From positions 124,001 through 188,000 of the forward strand of contig WHVA01000045.1 in assembly GCA_015179125.1 (NCBI GenBank): a stretch of DNA of 64,000 nucleotides. Reading direction: 5' to 3'. Below are positions 1-12,955 of the stretch, piece after piece. The stretch's first letter is position 1. The number at the start of each line of letters is the position of its first letter. A model generated the notes under the pieces. That model was not told the DNA's origin. It ran no database searches and was given only the letters and a program-made list of their open reading frames with translations. The stretch is from Gautieria morchelliformis (lineage: Eukaryota > Basidiomycota > Agaricomycetes > Gomphales > Gomphaceae). A program made the translations under genes and the position numbers.

Positions 1-2269
1 AGGCTGCAGGGCACTAAGTGTCCGTGTTAGATACAGGGTTGACTGAAGATGGGGCATAGATACAAACCCAGTGATCGGGCTGTAGCCAATATTTGGCTCA
101 ATTTCCTTACCATCACGCCCAAGAGCTTTAGAGAAATTGTACGCCGAGATCAAACAGGCGATGGCGATGAAAACCGACTCATTGGCCAGATGGCGACCAG
201 GGCATATTCTAACGAGCTGAGTATTATGATGGTATATGCAATAGACACACCCCTAGACGTACCGTCGTCCGAAACCAAACACGAAGTGCCGAGGATCCGG
301 GATCATAGGGAAGCGACCGTCAAATCGTTCTGGCCAAAATTTCCTAGGATCTTGATATACTTCCTCGTCGTTCACCATAGCCCTGCCCGCATACATAATA
401 TACGTCAGCAAGTGAGCTTCCTGGCGTACGTGGTTGTGAACATGCCAGATGTTGCCCATCACAACTGCACCTTCAGGAATTAAGTATCCCTCGTAGACAT
501 CGTCTCGCCTTGCGCAGTGTGGTATGCCTGATGAGGGATCCAGCACAAACGACGAGGAAATGGAGATCTTCTTACCAAGGGGAGAGACAGGATACCAGCG
601 CAGGACTTCGGACAAAATGCACTCCAAGTAGGGCAGCGAGCTTTTATCAGCCAGCGTTGGAAGTCTGCTACCACCCACCACAGCGTCCATCTCTGCTTGA
701 GCTTTCCTTTGGACCTCAGGGTGTAGGACCATGGCTGGGACAGGTCTGCAGATCAGCGGAGGCCTGGACGTGAAGGATGTAATTCTTCTCACCAAGAATA
801 AATGTGATAATCGGAAACACCGTCTATGCTACCAACGTGAGGGGTATAACCTAGCTTTGGAAGCATAATGCGCACTGTGTCAGCCCCAGCTGTCAAGTAC
901 AGAATTAGACGGCAGCGGCGCAAACTGATATTATTTAAGCTTACCACCGTAGAAGGAGGCGGCAGTTGCTTCGTCGATTTTTAGTTCACAAACGGGCAGG
1001 CTGTAACGAAGTATTTACTCTTGATATACTCCTCCATTTCAGTGGGATCTCTATCCGTAATCAATTCACTGGCGTTCAGTAGTTTTGATGTATATGAGAG
1101 GGGAGCAACACCCTGGAGCTGAAAATACCAGTAAGTGTGCTATTGGATTTGGTCCGGCAACGCTCAACTATTTGAGATTTCACTACCCTGAAAGGTAGCT
1201 CATGAAGGTTGGTGTCCAGTTGACGAACCATGCAAGCGAAGCGATGAAAAGCCGTGAATGGCATCCAGGCTGGTATATGCTTCACTGTCCAAAGAGTCAG
1301 GTAATATCCACTAACACGGTGGGGAAATATAGAATCTGATTTACAGGCGGGAATAAGATTAACCAGGAACGCATCTGGCTGAAGTGAGTTGCGCAAATGC
1401 GTGACTACCGCCTCCGCCAGTTGAATAAAGTAGTCATCGTCAGTTACAACGGAATGCCCTGAAAAAACCACCAGCAATTAGAATAAAGGCTTCAGTAAAA
1501 GACAAGACATGCCATAAGCTATCTTGAGAATAACTGCTCCAGCGGTTCTACATAAACAATATTAGTAGCTCACAGGCGGGTAGGCGGTGGCAGTAACTGA
1601 CCGTCTGACATGCTTGTAATACTTGTCAGGACTCTCCAGCAGTCTATCCAGTAAGGCGTAGGATTCTTTTTCTTGCACAGGTCTGTAGTCCGCCATGGCG
1701 GCACTGTTCAATCCGGTGGTGAAGAGCTTGCGCTGCAACTGAAAGGTCTCTGTGTATGACAAAAAAGCAATGCCCGGGTTCTTTATGCTAACAAACCTTG
1801 AACTCAGACGTAAGTTCCCAGTGAGGACCACGCACAGATCTTGGGCCATTACGTTGTGGGGACGGTCGGAATATAGTGCACCACGCTTATCGAAAATGGC
1901 CGATGCCGCCTTGGCAGAATTTACTACCACGATGCAGTTGCCAAATGCACTCAAGGAAATGACGTCCCCTACAGAATGAATATTCAAAATTAAATAACCA
2001 CTAACTCAACCTTCCACCAAACGCTGACCATAGATTTTTGCCCACTTTGCGTACGTGACCCACGGCGATACTGAGCCAGAACACAGTCAGTCTCGAGGAG
2101 ATTCGAGGCTACCATGTGATGACCCACCTTTGGGGAATTGGAGATAGTTGCCGACCAGGGGGTGGGCGCTAGGGCCAGGAGGATAAGCACGACGATTAAC
2201 TGAACCTCTCCATTTCCAAACGCATAAGACAGCAATGCTGGCGAGAATGAGAGCAATGGGGTTTACCAT
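1..2269 (-). CDS. Cytochrome P450 monooxygenase, 3' end cut by window edge
   Basis: Haem-thiolate monooxygenase of the ER membrane. The start ATG at 2269 opens a hydrophobic anchor (VNPIALILASIAVLCVW), then the proline-rich hinge YPPGPSAHPLVGNY. Further exons carry KWAKIYGDVISL (about 2035-1950), FLVNLIPA (about 1360), the I-helix AGADTV (about 880), the K-helix ExxR as SEVLRW (about 610) and the PERF motif (PERFDG). The haem loop is split by an intron: FGFGRR ends at a GTACGT donor near 254 and ICPGRHLA resumes near 204, rebuilding FxxGxRxCxG with its cysteine ligand. The last residues lie beyond position 1. At least six introns. The substrate cannot be inferred; family assignment is firm, and the gene looks intact. 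Confidence 0.9.
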
Positions 2270-3672
2270 ATCACGGACAGCTGAGCCTAATTCGAGCACC
2301 TGGGCAAGTATATGTACACACTGGTAGGGCCCCTGCAGTGCATGAGATTAAAATGCACTTGTATGCGAACTCCAAGATATGCAAACTCACATCATGATCA
2401 GTGGTCACAAAGTGCTTATTCTTTTCTTCACCAAATTCACTGTGTCATCGGGGATCATCAGGAGCGGCCTGATGATACACTGGAGGCATGGGAATTTGTT
2501 CTCACTTGCAACACCTGTGCGTATCCCTCACTGATGTAAAATGTAGTCAACTTGGACGGGCAATTCCGAAAACGACGTGATTGATGGAACCAGGGTACGC
2601 TTTACCCTCCGCCGCTACTAACCCGCATTCCGCTGAACATATTTTACCCTCAGGCCTGAGTCTCGCTTAGACACGGCAGGATCTTCGTCACTCCGAATGG
2701 CCATGGCCGTTTCCCCCGCAGCGCCGTAATTTTGCACAGCGGGGTACTTATTACCAAGTTTTGAAGATATGCAACAGGTTTACATACATGTAATTACTAA
2801 CAACCAGTCGTTCACCCCCGCCGCGTCTTCTTGCTTGTCGCTGTTGTCATGGATCGCTGTTGTCATGGATCGCTGTTCTCATGGATGGCGACAATGACTT
2901 GGAAGGTTAAGATGGGTGGCCGGGATCTGTGGCCGAAATGTTTGAAATTAGCGTCACGCATCACGCTACCCACTGTGTACTTATGCTGAGGGGTTTGAAC
3001 ACTGGCAGCTCATCAGAGCATTACCCTTTATCATGTTCCATGAGATTACTCACGAGAAAAGGGAAATGCTAGAAGAGCTCATGCTGAGGCTGAGATCCTG
3101 CCACATAGATTCTTTAACAGCCAACAGCTCTGCGGTCCATGAGTTGGCCATCGCGTTTTGCGAAACTAGTACTATACGCCATTTGGTTTTACAACATAAT
3201 GCTATTTGCGATTTGCTTTCGCGAATTGAAAATAGTCCTTGTCCTTCGTATATATGCATGTTTGAGAACCATACGCTTTCCGCCATGGCTTGTGGCCCGT
3301 AGGCTGTGGCCTACTTATCTCACGCAACGGCGGTTGCAAGTATGGTGAAATGTATTGCCGAGATTACGGTTTGCAAGCTATAAGATTACATATGCAGAAG
3401 TATGGCAGGCCTGAAGCAATGCTAAGTATACAACAACCTCTGATACATGCACGTATTGTATTGTACGGTATATAATGCACTAGATGAAACTGTAGATGAA
3501 ACAGGGCAGGAGACAGCGGAGACAGGGTAGTAATAAGGATGCTTGGGATAATGTTCGTGGAATAAGATGCCGGATATGTGATCTTGCAGAAAATTATGTA
3601 CACCTGCAGAGGTCAGAGCATAATTGAAAGAAGAGAAGGAATAAAAGTGCTTCAGATGACATGGCGTGGGGT
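2270..3672. other. Intergenic region with a short tandem repeat
   Basis: No convincing gene on either strand; short open frames at 3033-3302 lack introns, motifs and recognisable composition. It holds the P450 promoter on one side and the 3' flank of the kinase gene on the other. A 16-bp tandem repeat lies at 2839-2886. Confidence 0.6.
2839..2886. repeat. Three tandem copies of a 16-bp unit
   Basis: The unit cgctgttgtcatggat is repeated at 2839-2854, 2855-2870 and 2871-2886; the third copy has one change (gtc to ctc). It lies outside any gene. Confidence 0.9.
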
Positions 3673-6600
3673 TTATTGGACGATGCATCCGGTTCGGGAT
3701 AAGCCCGCTTCTTTCTTCTCCCGTCGTGAGCCCCTCCGCTTGAGATATGCTTCCTCACCTACACCGGCATTCATCCCAGGCTCGCTCGCCATGGACGAGT
3801 CGGTGATTCTAGAGTCACGATGAAGCTCTGACTCCGCCATGGACACGGAGCGAACCCGAGCGCCTGCGTCTGCAACGCCGCTCGAGAGACTCCCAGCAGC
3901 AGTGGCTGCGCTGCGCATGCTGGACGACTGCTGGCTGCTTGCAACGCTCGCACGCGACCGAGAACGGTCATCGTTGTTGCTATTCCGAGGCCGCGAGAAG
4001 ATCGTCCGCTTCGTAGCATGGGTATCGTCGTATTTGAAGGCAACGGGAGGAGTTGTAGGTTTGGGCGATTCGGTAACGTCGGCTACGAGTCCTTGGGCCT
4101 TTGATTTCTTCCGGCCAAAGATTCGGAGGCGGTCAGGAGGTGACGAAGATAACGGGGATTCTGACTGCTTAGGAGGGGAGCTTGAAAGGTTGTTGACGGG
4201 GTTGGGAGGTGGGCTTTGCTGGCGCACAGCTTCCCGCTGCAAGTCTTGGGAAAGTCGGATGACTTGGGCGCGCAAGTCGCATGTCTGCGGTGCTTCAGCC
4301 GCACACTTAGAATGTGCAATAAGGCTGCACTCTGTACAGAAGACTGCGCTTTTCTTAACAGGCTGATTACACACTCTGCATGTTACCGCTACAAGATGTC
4401 AATTGTTGACAGACAGCTAACCTCAAAGCGAGTGAGGAACATACCCTGACTGAACGTCGACTTAACGAATGTATGGGGACGGGGCGGGAATTCCGTTGTC
4501 GAACTGAAACCATTGCTGGAACGCGGGGAACTGGCCCCGTCCTCCTCCAAGAAGGTGAGATGGCGGACGTCAGACCTCTGGAGATCGGCGCTCACGCGAC
4601 GGAGAAATGGTATACTGTCTTGAGGCCGAAGCTCCTGGAAAGCACGATAAGACGCCGCAGTTGTCGTAGGTAGCAACAACCTATATACCTTGTATAAACC
4701 CCACTCGCTTTTCAGCCAAGGGTGTTCAAAGAGCATTTCCGCATTAGGACGCTGTGCGGGATCCTTGTTGAAGCAACTGGTTAGAAAATCTTGAAGCGGC
4801 TCAGAAAGTCCTTCAGGGATTGGGGGCATGGGGTCCTCCACAATACGAAACATGACTAGAGGTCAGTCTTAGTAAGGCTCAGCCTTGTGACGTTATAGCC
4901 TACGCACCCGACATGCCATTCTGAACGTCAGCATATGGCGGCCGGCCTGTGAGGAGCTCGATGATGGTACACGCAAGGGACCAGATATCTGATGCGGGAG
5001 ACGCGCCCCTCAGCTCGATAACTTCTGGAGCCACTGCACACAAATTATGGTCATGAAAAGTGCGAGAACGAAGTGAAGTCAGATCTCACTCACTCCAATT
5101 AGGCGTTCCGGCAATATCATTCTTGATCTGTTCCATAGCACGAACGCGAAGGTTCAGGGAAACGCCGAAATCGGAGAGCTTGACATTGCCCGTCTTCGTT
5201 GTCAGGATGTTCGCAGCCTTAAGATCGCAATGCACAACCTGAAGAACGATAAGCCTGAGATCCGGCAAGAACACGGCAAGACGCACTTGGGACGTATGCA
5301 GATAATGTAGACCCTCCAAGACTTTGGTGACGTAGCTCGCAACAAGACCCTCATTTAGCTTCCCGAACGCCTTAAGAGTCTGCGCCAAGGATCCGTTCTC
5401 CGCGTACCTAAATAAACTCCGTAAGTCATAGCCCTGTTCGAGACGCGGGGAGAACACACTCGAGAACGATGCTGAGGGTATCTGAGTCCTTCGCCATGCC
5501 CTCGTACTTGACGATGCTTGGGTGCGAGAGTCGCTTCACGATCTCAACTTCATGCGTCAGCTGCGCGACCTCCGTCTCGGAGAGCCCCTCAAGGCGGATC
5601 CGCTTCACGGCGACCATTTGCCCAGTGTTTAAGTTGAGCGCTCGATACACAGACCCAAATTGACCTCGTCCTATGCAGTTCCCGAGTTGCTGAAAGAAAT
5701 CGACGTCAGCACTTTACCCGACCACTAAACCACTAAGGGCCAATCGTATTGCCTGTGCCTGAGCTGGAAACTCACATAATGCGTCGCAAGCTTTCCTTCC
5801 TCCTTAACTACCAGGCTCTTTCGCACCGCACTCCCATCCATGCCACCAATCAAAGACGTCTCCCCCTTAGAAAAGTCATTTGCTCCACCAAGGTTCACCA
5901 TGCTCTCAAACCGCGACCTTCCCGCCAACCGCTGAGCGGGCTGGTCGTCGAATGAGCTCCGTTTATCCAACTCGGAGCGGTGTCGGGTGCGCTGGTACGG
6001 CGGTGGCGTCGTAGTGTCTGCTGTGAACCCTGTAGCAGCGGGGAGTATGTCGCCCTGCAGCGTTTCGGAGGACGATAGGAGCGTTGCCAGTGGCGAGTGT
6101 TCGCCCGATACTGATCTCGGAAAGGGAACAGGAATAGATGCATCGGCGGCCGATCGATCATGTTCGGGGCTCGTCGTGCGTGGTGCGTAGGTCCTCGATC
6201 GCCGCCCAATAGGCTGGCGGGAGCCTCCCGGAGTTGCAGGCCCGGGAGAGGGTGTTGAGGAATCACGGCTTGATGACGGACTCGAGTCCCGCCCGATGGC
6301 AAGGGATACCTCTTTTGGCAAAAGCACATCGACGCTACGCGACGACCGTCGCCTCGTACGTCCCAGTGGCGAGATCTGCTCCGCGGCTTCAGACGACGTC
6401 AACTCCACCGAGTTCGAAGGCCGCCTCACACGTTGGCGCGGTGGCGAGCCTGAGGCGGACGTTGGACTATCCAGCTGTTCCCCTTCACCCACTCCCTCCG
6501 GGATCTGCGGCGGACTCCCTCTCGCAGGGTACTGAAACACGCTCATAAAGTCGTCCGGCCACTTACCCTTGCCCAAGCGGATCGCGGGCGACTTATCACG

Positions 6601-9600
6601 TGAGGGTGACCGTGGTGGGGGACGGGGGGCGGCCCACAATGTAAAACGGACCCTTCATCCGCCTCCTCCGCCACCCTGGACAAATCCACAACCGCCGCCA
6701 CATCGCTCGCTTTCCTATCTCTCCTCCGGGGCGACTCCTCACCGCCTCCGTTCGGCATGATTGCCCCCGCCGAGCGTGAGCGATACGGCACATTCGCTGC
6801 GCCCATATCCAGGTCCGCTGCGACAGCGCTCGCCTCTGTGCGCGTGAGTGAAGGGACATCGGTCCCGAGGGACGTGGCGTCCGTCGTCATCGTACGTATG
6901 GTCCCGTAGCGCGTGTGCATCGACAATCGGGGGTCGAGGAGGCTAGAGTGTGCATTCGTGGTGTCTGTGGCTTGGGAAGAGCTCGCGATGGAGCTGCGTG
7001 CACCTACTCGTTGGGGAGAGAGTGGCACAGTACCATCAACGAACTCCATCGGACCGAATACGTCTTCGTCTTCTCCCTGCAGCTCCATGTCCCCTTCCCT
7101 GTTGTGTTCCCGGCTAACCCTACCCTCATCATCTGCAGGACTGGAAGACTTCACAGTAGGCAAAGCTGTGGGACTCCACCGCTTCTGGTGCTTCTGCTTT
7201 TGTATTTGTGTCATCTGCTTCTGCCTCATAATACCTGGCATACTAGGGCTCGCTGGACTCACAGCACGCCCGGCGAGTACAGTTGCCTTGGCGGAACTCC
7301 CAGTCGGGCTCACACCACCCGTCGCCGGCAAATTTGGCGTCGACGCAGATCCAACGGAGTGCACGGTGTACACTATAGCAGAAGGGCTTCCGACAGCGGC
7401 CGAAGACGGGCTCTTGGTGACAGTACGGGAACCAGGCGAGGGCGAGGGAGGGGCCCCAGGTTTCGCTTCAGCTCTATCTTTCACCAGCTCTTCCCCTGCC
7501 TTATCGCCCATGGCTCTCTCCCCCGCTAGCCTTTCCAAAGCCATCACACACTTCGCCACTCTTGCTAAGCCCGTGATGCCTCCCTCCAAATCGCGCCTCT
7601 CAAACATCGCATCAGGAGGCACGCCGAACGCCATGGCGGCGGCGGCGAACTTCGCAAGGTTCGCGGCACGCGCGGAGGAGGTGGCGGAGGGATCAGGGCG
7701 GCATACCAAGGCGAGAGAAACGGCATTTAGGTACCTGGAAGAAGGTCAGTTCCACTGTTCTCTCTATGCCTGTTATTGGGAACCACAGTAAGAAAGAAGC
7801 ACTCACTGGCATAACACATACCCATCCTTCAATGCGTCCCCAAACGCCCTTCGCTCCTTATCATCGGTCAACCCACCTGCTCCACCCGATCCTTCTCCCC
7901 CTGTACCACCTGCACTCCTCCATATTCTTTCTAACCTTGCCAAGCTACGCATGCGGCCCTCGACCGCATCCCGGGCATCTTTGGAGAGTGCAAGCGGTGG
8001 CTTCGCAAGTGTTCCTGCTGTGCCTGTGGTTCGTGTTCCTGGAGGACCTTCTGTTTCGGTGTTTCCCGCTGCTGTACCTGATGACGACGGCAACATCGCC
8101 TTTACAAGGGCCCCAGTCGCGCAGCGGATTATCTGCCGCTCAGGACTTATACCGGCGTTCCCACCAAAACTGCTACCAACCGTCCCTCCTCTTCCTATAC
8201 CCTGCCCCATCACATCACCCCCCTCCGACGGCGACGACGAAACGCTCACCCCTGGGCCAATCAAACTCGTCGAGCTCGCACTGCGTATCCTATCCACCCC
8301 TGTCCCTGCACCCACGGCCGACCCACGCATCGGCGATGGCGACCGCGTGCTTGTCCGCCCCATCCCCACGCCCGCACCAGACCCCGACGGCCGCCGTGGC
8401 ACGAGGCGCGGAGTCCCGGGACTTCCTGGGGTCGGTACGCGTCCTGGTGGGGGCGACTCGGCCCTCGCCCCATGGGAGGTACTACCAGTAGACGACAATG
8501 GCAAATGCGACGCTGAGATCGACCCCTTCCCAATGCGCATCCCCAGCGCGGCCGCCTTAGTCGTGTTTATGCCGGAGGGCCTCCGCGCTGGGTTCGGTGT
8601 TTGTGTTGGACTAGCGGTCGTAGGAGAGGTCGCGCGGGGGGTAGTAGTCGCCGTTGAAGGTGAGGTCGCACGAGATGCAGGCGAAGTCGCACGTCCGGAT
8701 GCGGGACTACTTGCACCCCGCCTTATAGTCGTAGGGCTGGTAGGACGTGATGCGGGCGAGGTCGCCCGCTCGCGTGCCCTCGACGCAGACGTGGATGCCG
8801 TGGGGCTTCGCGCGCGGCGGGTAGGGGATGCTGGCGGAGATGTGGATCGTGCGGCCGAGAGGCCTGCTGCTGGTGCTGACGTTGATGCCAGTGTCGACGT
8901 TGATGTTGACGCAACTGCACTCCCACCAACAAATTCCGATGTTGTACCCGCACTCGAACCAGGCAGCGGAAGATGTGACGTTGACGCAGACGCCTCAGAG
9001 CGCCGGTGCGACGTGGAAGGATGTCCGATGCCGATGAGGCGGGATGTCTTGGGTGTTGATGCAAGGGTGGGGGTTGAAATGGAGGATGTGCGCGCTGGTG
9101 TAGGGGACGCTCGTGTTGGAGAGCCAGGTAAATGGCCAACAATGTTACCGTTAGTGTGCCCACTAACGTGCCCATTTCCATTAGAGCTGTTAACGTGAAT
9201 ATTTCCCATCATAGCTTTTGGCCGCGATATTACAAGCGGGTGGGGCACCGGCCTTCCAGGCTTCGTCTTCGTCTTCGTGCTCACGGAGAGGGGGACGGGG
9301 GCGGGGACGGGGGTAGGTGAAGGTGAGGGGGTAGTATTTGACGCGGATGTTGGTGATGGCGCGGAGGGGCCGGGGGTTGGTGTAGAGGGTGTGGGCGCAG
9401 CCTTTGACGTGGATGTTGGCGTGCGTGTAGACTCGAAGGTTGTGCGGGGTGTTGGTGTAGACGCAGAGGGTGTGGGCGTAGCAATCGCTCTCGTCGACTC
9501 GATCGAATGTGTCGGCGTATGCGACCCTGATTGGGTCGTCGCCGTCGGTGCCGTCGTCGATCGCGCAGCAATATTCGGGGCAGCCACCAACGGAGCACCT

Positions 9601-11116
9601 GCACCACTGAAACTCAACTTCCTCGCCCTTTGAGACGATAAAAACGACCCAATGGACGTGAGCGGGGACCTCTGTTTTCTGATCTGAGGCTGCTTCAACG
9701 CAGTATCTCTCAGTCCCTCACGGCCGATACGCTCGCGGGCATGTTTAGCATCATACCCACCCGTACGCTCCCGGCTGTAGTTGGAGTCAGGTTCAGCGGC
9801 ATCCCGTAGGGCAAGCAGAGTCGGCGATGACATGTTCCCCTTTGATAGCGTGGGCGGAAGAAAGGGCGACCAGATGGGGTCTTCTCTGTCTGTGTCCGAG
9901 TCTGCGTCTCTGTCCGGAATGGTGTTTGGAGATGCGGCTATGCGCGTATCTCTGGCTGTGGCTCTGCTTCTATCTGGCGATGTGCCTGTGGCTGTGCCGC
10001 GCTTCCCGTGAGGTGGCGAGGGAGGAGCGTGCGCTGGCGAGGGTGAGCGGGGTACTGGCGAGGAAGTGAGGGAGCGAGAGTGGGAGTGGGATTGCGAGTG
10101 GGAGGCTGAGTGTGGGTGAGCCTGTGAGCGAGTATGAGACGGTGGTTGCGACTGTAAGTGAGAGGGAGCGATAGGAGACAGAAGACGACGGATCCCTGCG
10201 TGGGGTGTGATGAGTCAACAGCGTAGGAGCAGCGTAGGAGCAGCGTCAAGCAAAAGTAGAAAGGGAAATATGAACTCGGAAGCTAAAAGGTAAAGGTAAA
10301 TGCTGAAGCCTCGGCAGCAAAGAGAGATGAAATAGGGGTAATAATTGATAAAATTGGTAAATATAACCCTGCCTGCACCCCTGAGCGGCCTCCGAGAGTG
10401 CCCCGTGCGGGGTAATATAAAGCGCGGGGATAATCACGAGAACGTACGGGGCGAGATAATATAAGAAGGACTGTAGGGACGTGCTTACCGGCTGAGCGAC
10501 TCGGATCAGAGGTGGGGCTGAGGCGGCCACCACTAGGTTGGGGATCTGGGGAGTCTGCGCCGGGTCTGCGTTTGGACGTCGAGCTTGGCTGTTTGCGGAG
10601 GACGCGGGGGCGTTCACAATTGTCTCTGCCTTGCTTCGGGTCGCGATCGGAGGTGCTCTGGCTGGCGCTGCTCGCTTGGCTGAACGACGTCGACGCCGAT
10701 TTCTGGGTGAGCACGTCGAACGAGCGACGCGGGTGAGGTTCTCGCGGCTTAGGTTCTCGCGGCTTAGGTTCTCGCGGCTTGTCCTTGGGCTTGCGGGACT
10801 CCTGCGGTCGTTCGGGGTGCACCGGGGAGTCGAGGGACCTGCGAAAGGCCGAGGGGCGCGGATGGCGGTCGAAGAACGCGGAGGGGGGTGCCGGGGTTGT
10901 AGGGGCCTCCCTGGGATCGGAAACAGTCGCCTTGTCCTTCAAGTCCTTGGCTTTGCGGGCGACGGATACATGGCGGAGTGTTTCTTGGAACGAGGAGCGA
11001 AATATCCGCGTGAAAGACTTTGGAGGGGACGTGGGGGACGACGAGGACGACAGCGAGGGTGCATCGTGGGTCGGTGGGGGCTGTGGGAGGACAGCAGGGC
11101 TAACAACGGCGGCCAT
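3673..11116 (-). CDS. sepH: Very large CH domain - Cdc15/SepH-type Ser/Thr kinase - C1 zinc domain protein
   Basis: Predicted kinase of the septation initiation network (Cdc15/Cdc7/SepH family), probably at spindle poles and septum. Order: low-complexity N-terminus from ATG 11116; a calponin-homology domain split by intron 7735-7806 (GYVLCQ then [18 protein letters not shown]); a long disordered linker; a full kinase domain. The kinase shows [43 protein letters not shown] and DIWSL, ending in [15 protein letters not shown]1 domain follows (H-x12-C-x2-C-x10-C-x2-C-x4-H-x2-C-x7-C, about 4455-4265). Frames agree across every junction from 9833 to 3673, including a 35-nt intron at 6532-6566. The first exon (11116-10489) joins through an intron of about 400 nt whose acceptor I could not fix; if that exon belongs elsewhere, the start is ATG 9833. 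The CH fusion is the odd point. Confidence 0.82.
6532..6566 (-). other. Candidate 35-nt intron
   Basis: Donor GTAAGT and acceptor TTTCAG bound only 35 nt. Removing them joins the frame ending ..SAWAR to the frame beginning YPARGSPPQ without a stop. Without removal the upstream frame stops at once and the kinase domain is disconnected from the CH domain. Confidence 0.65.
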
Positions 11117-12955
11117 GCATGAGAAAGGAGGTAGGGTGGGAAGCGGAATAGGGCAGGGAAGGAAAGTCGAACAGAGGTATAGATGCAAGGGCGTGGACAA
11201 CGAGGACAGCGATGAGAAAGCAGAAATGGAGCCTGCTCGCTATGCCGACAGCGAGGAGGGACGTAGAGCCGAGGAACAAATGGGTATATGCGCATCGGCG
11301 GAGTTTGAACTCCCACGCTGTTTAGTCTCTTGATGACGTGTGGACGGCCGTCGCTGACCATGGAACTGGAAACTGGCGACTGGGCCACATGCAGCATACG
11401 CCACAGATCCGATAGTGCGTATGTCTGATTGCAAGTTTCTTACTCGCTGCCATGCCGGACAGATCATTCTGGAAGTTCAGAACACACCCTCAATCTGGTC
11501 TCGAACTTCAGGCGAAACTTCCGTGATTCGACGCAGCATGCAACTCTTACCGATTCGTGTTCATGTGGATCCCCACGGTAGAATAGAAGCACAGCGATGA
11601 GGACGTGGGATAGGGAGGTGAGTCTAGATACCCAGAGTACCGACGTCCGGGAGCTATACCTCACAGTCGGCCATTTCGTAGCCACATTTCGTCGCCAACG
11701 CCTTTGCACGAACATTAATTAACTAATACCGTTTCCCTTCCAACAGTTCACATTCTCTTCCTCGCTGCTCAATGGCTGAAGCTTGTCGTTGTCGCATATA
11801 GTCGGGCTGACACACATATGTCCGAGTCCAGAGCTGTGCAGGCTGTTAGTCGGGCTGACAAAATTAACCGCTTTATTTTAGATGTTGTCCCACATCAGAT
11901 CTTTCCCCAGAGCATAGCGAAAATATCTACCCCAGCCTACCCCAACCTGACGTCCTCTGGTCCAGTCTACGTCGGCTTTCAAGGAAACGCGTTGCTATAC
12001 CTCTGTTGCGGCAGTTGAAGACCTCAGCCATGCTGATAACCAAAGCACATAACATGGCCTTGACAACAGAACGCGCATTACCCCAGAGCATGACCCTGTC
12101 AGGGTAATACTCGGGGTCACAAAGATGCGGGTAAGTCCGCTCAAAGTAATCTCAAGGACGCTCTGCTATGATCAGCCGCTTCATATTTGACTCTGCATAG
12201 AATGGCAGAAAGCCCGACTGCTCAACCCTACCGGCATATATTCCTCTCCCTACCAGGTCAACATGCAGAAATAGATCTGCCTTCACGCTTGACGATCCCA
12301 AAGAAAGTCAGTTTCACGGGCCTGATCTACAGTCAACGTCACACTAATTTCCTTGTGCCACCAAGCGAGGATTAGACCTTGTTCAGTCGAGGCACTCATC
12401 CATGGAGTCTGGATGCATATTATATGGCGTGGGTTCTACATAATCAGATGAGTGCCTTGAACGAGACTAATGTTGTAAGGATTTGGCATATAAGTTCAGA
12501 GTCAACTTCAGGCAGAGGATAAGTTTGATTCTTATAGACTGATACAGCTAGATGCTTACAAGCATGGCACATATTCGATGGCATGGATTATTCGACCTGA
12601 AACCAATCTTGGTGCGTACAAACCATGCAAATGACCGCCGTGGGGCAGTGCAACCAAAGTGGATCAGTGGGCAGAATTCCCAGGATATAAGTTGCCGCAG
12701 AGGTGAAGCAGGAAATATGCGGTCATTGCTGACAGTAACATTAACGAATACTTATTGCGGTTACTTAATATTCTGTAAAGAGACTGAAAGTGACATACGA
12801 CGTAGGCAAAATGTGCAAGAGGGGAATCGACGATGACCCAGAGGTTGTCCTTCAAGGCAGGAACATCTTTCATCACCTCACTCTGAGGTTCCTATTCCAC
12901 GACTCGCGCAGCACAACTCAGCACAATGCCCTTCCCACCCTCTTTCTCCTCACGC
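11117..12955. other. Gene-poor intergenic region
   Basis: No gene supported on either strand. Contents: two copies of tagtcgggctgaca about 50 bp apart (about 11800 and 11850), and an inverted repeat ggcactcatc / gatgagtgcc (about 12392 and 12447) with a loop of about 45 nt. The left part is the promoter of the kinase gene; the right part is the 3' flank of MVP1. Confidence 0.55.

Noticed and set aside
11288-11345. tRNA-like segment on the minus strand (GGAGTTCAAACTCC resembling a T arm, CAA in a loop)
   Set aside because: The anticodon stem has only three pairs, the T stem does not close over five pairs, and no matching 5' acceptor strand is present.
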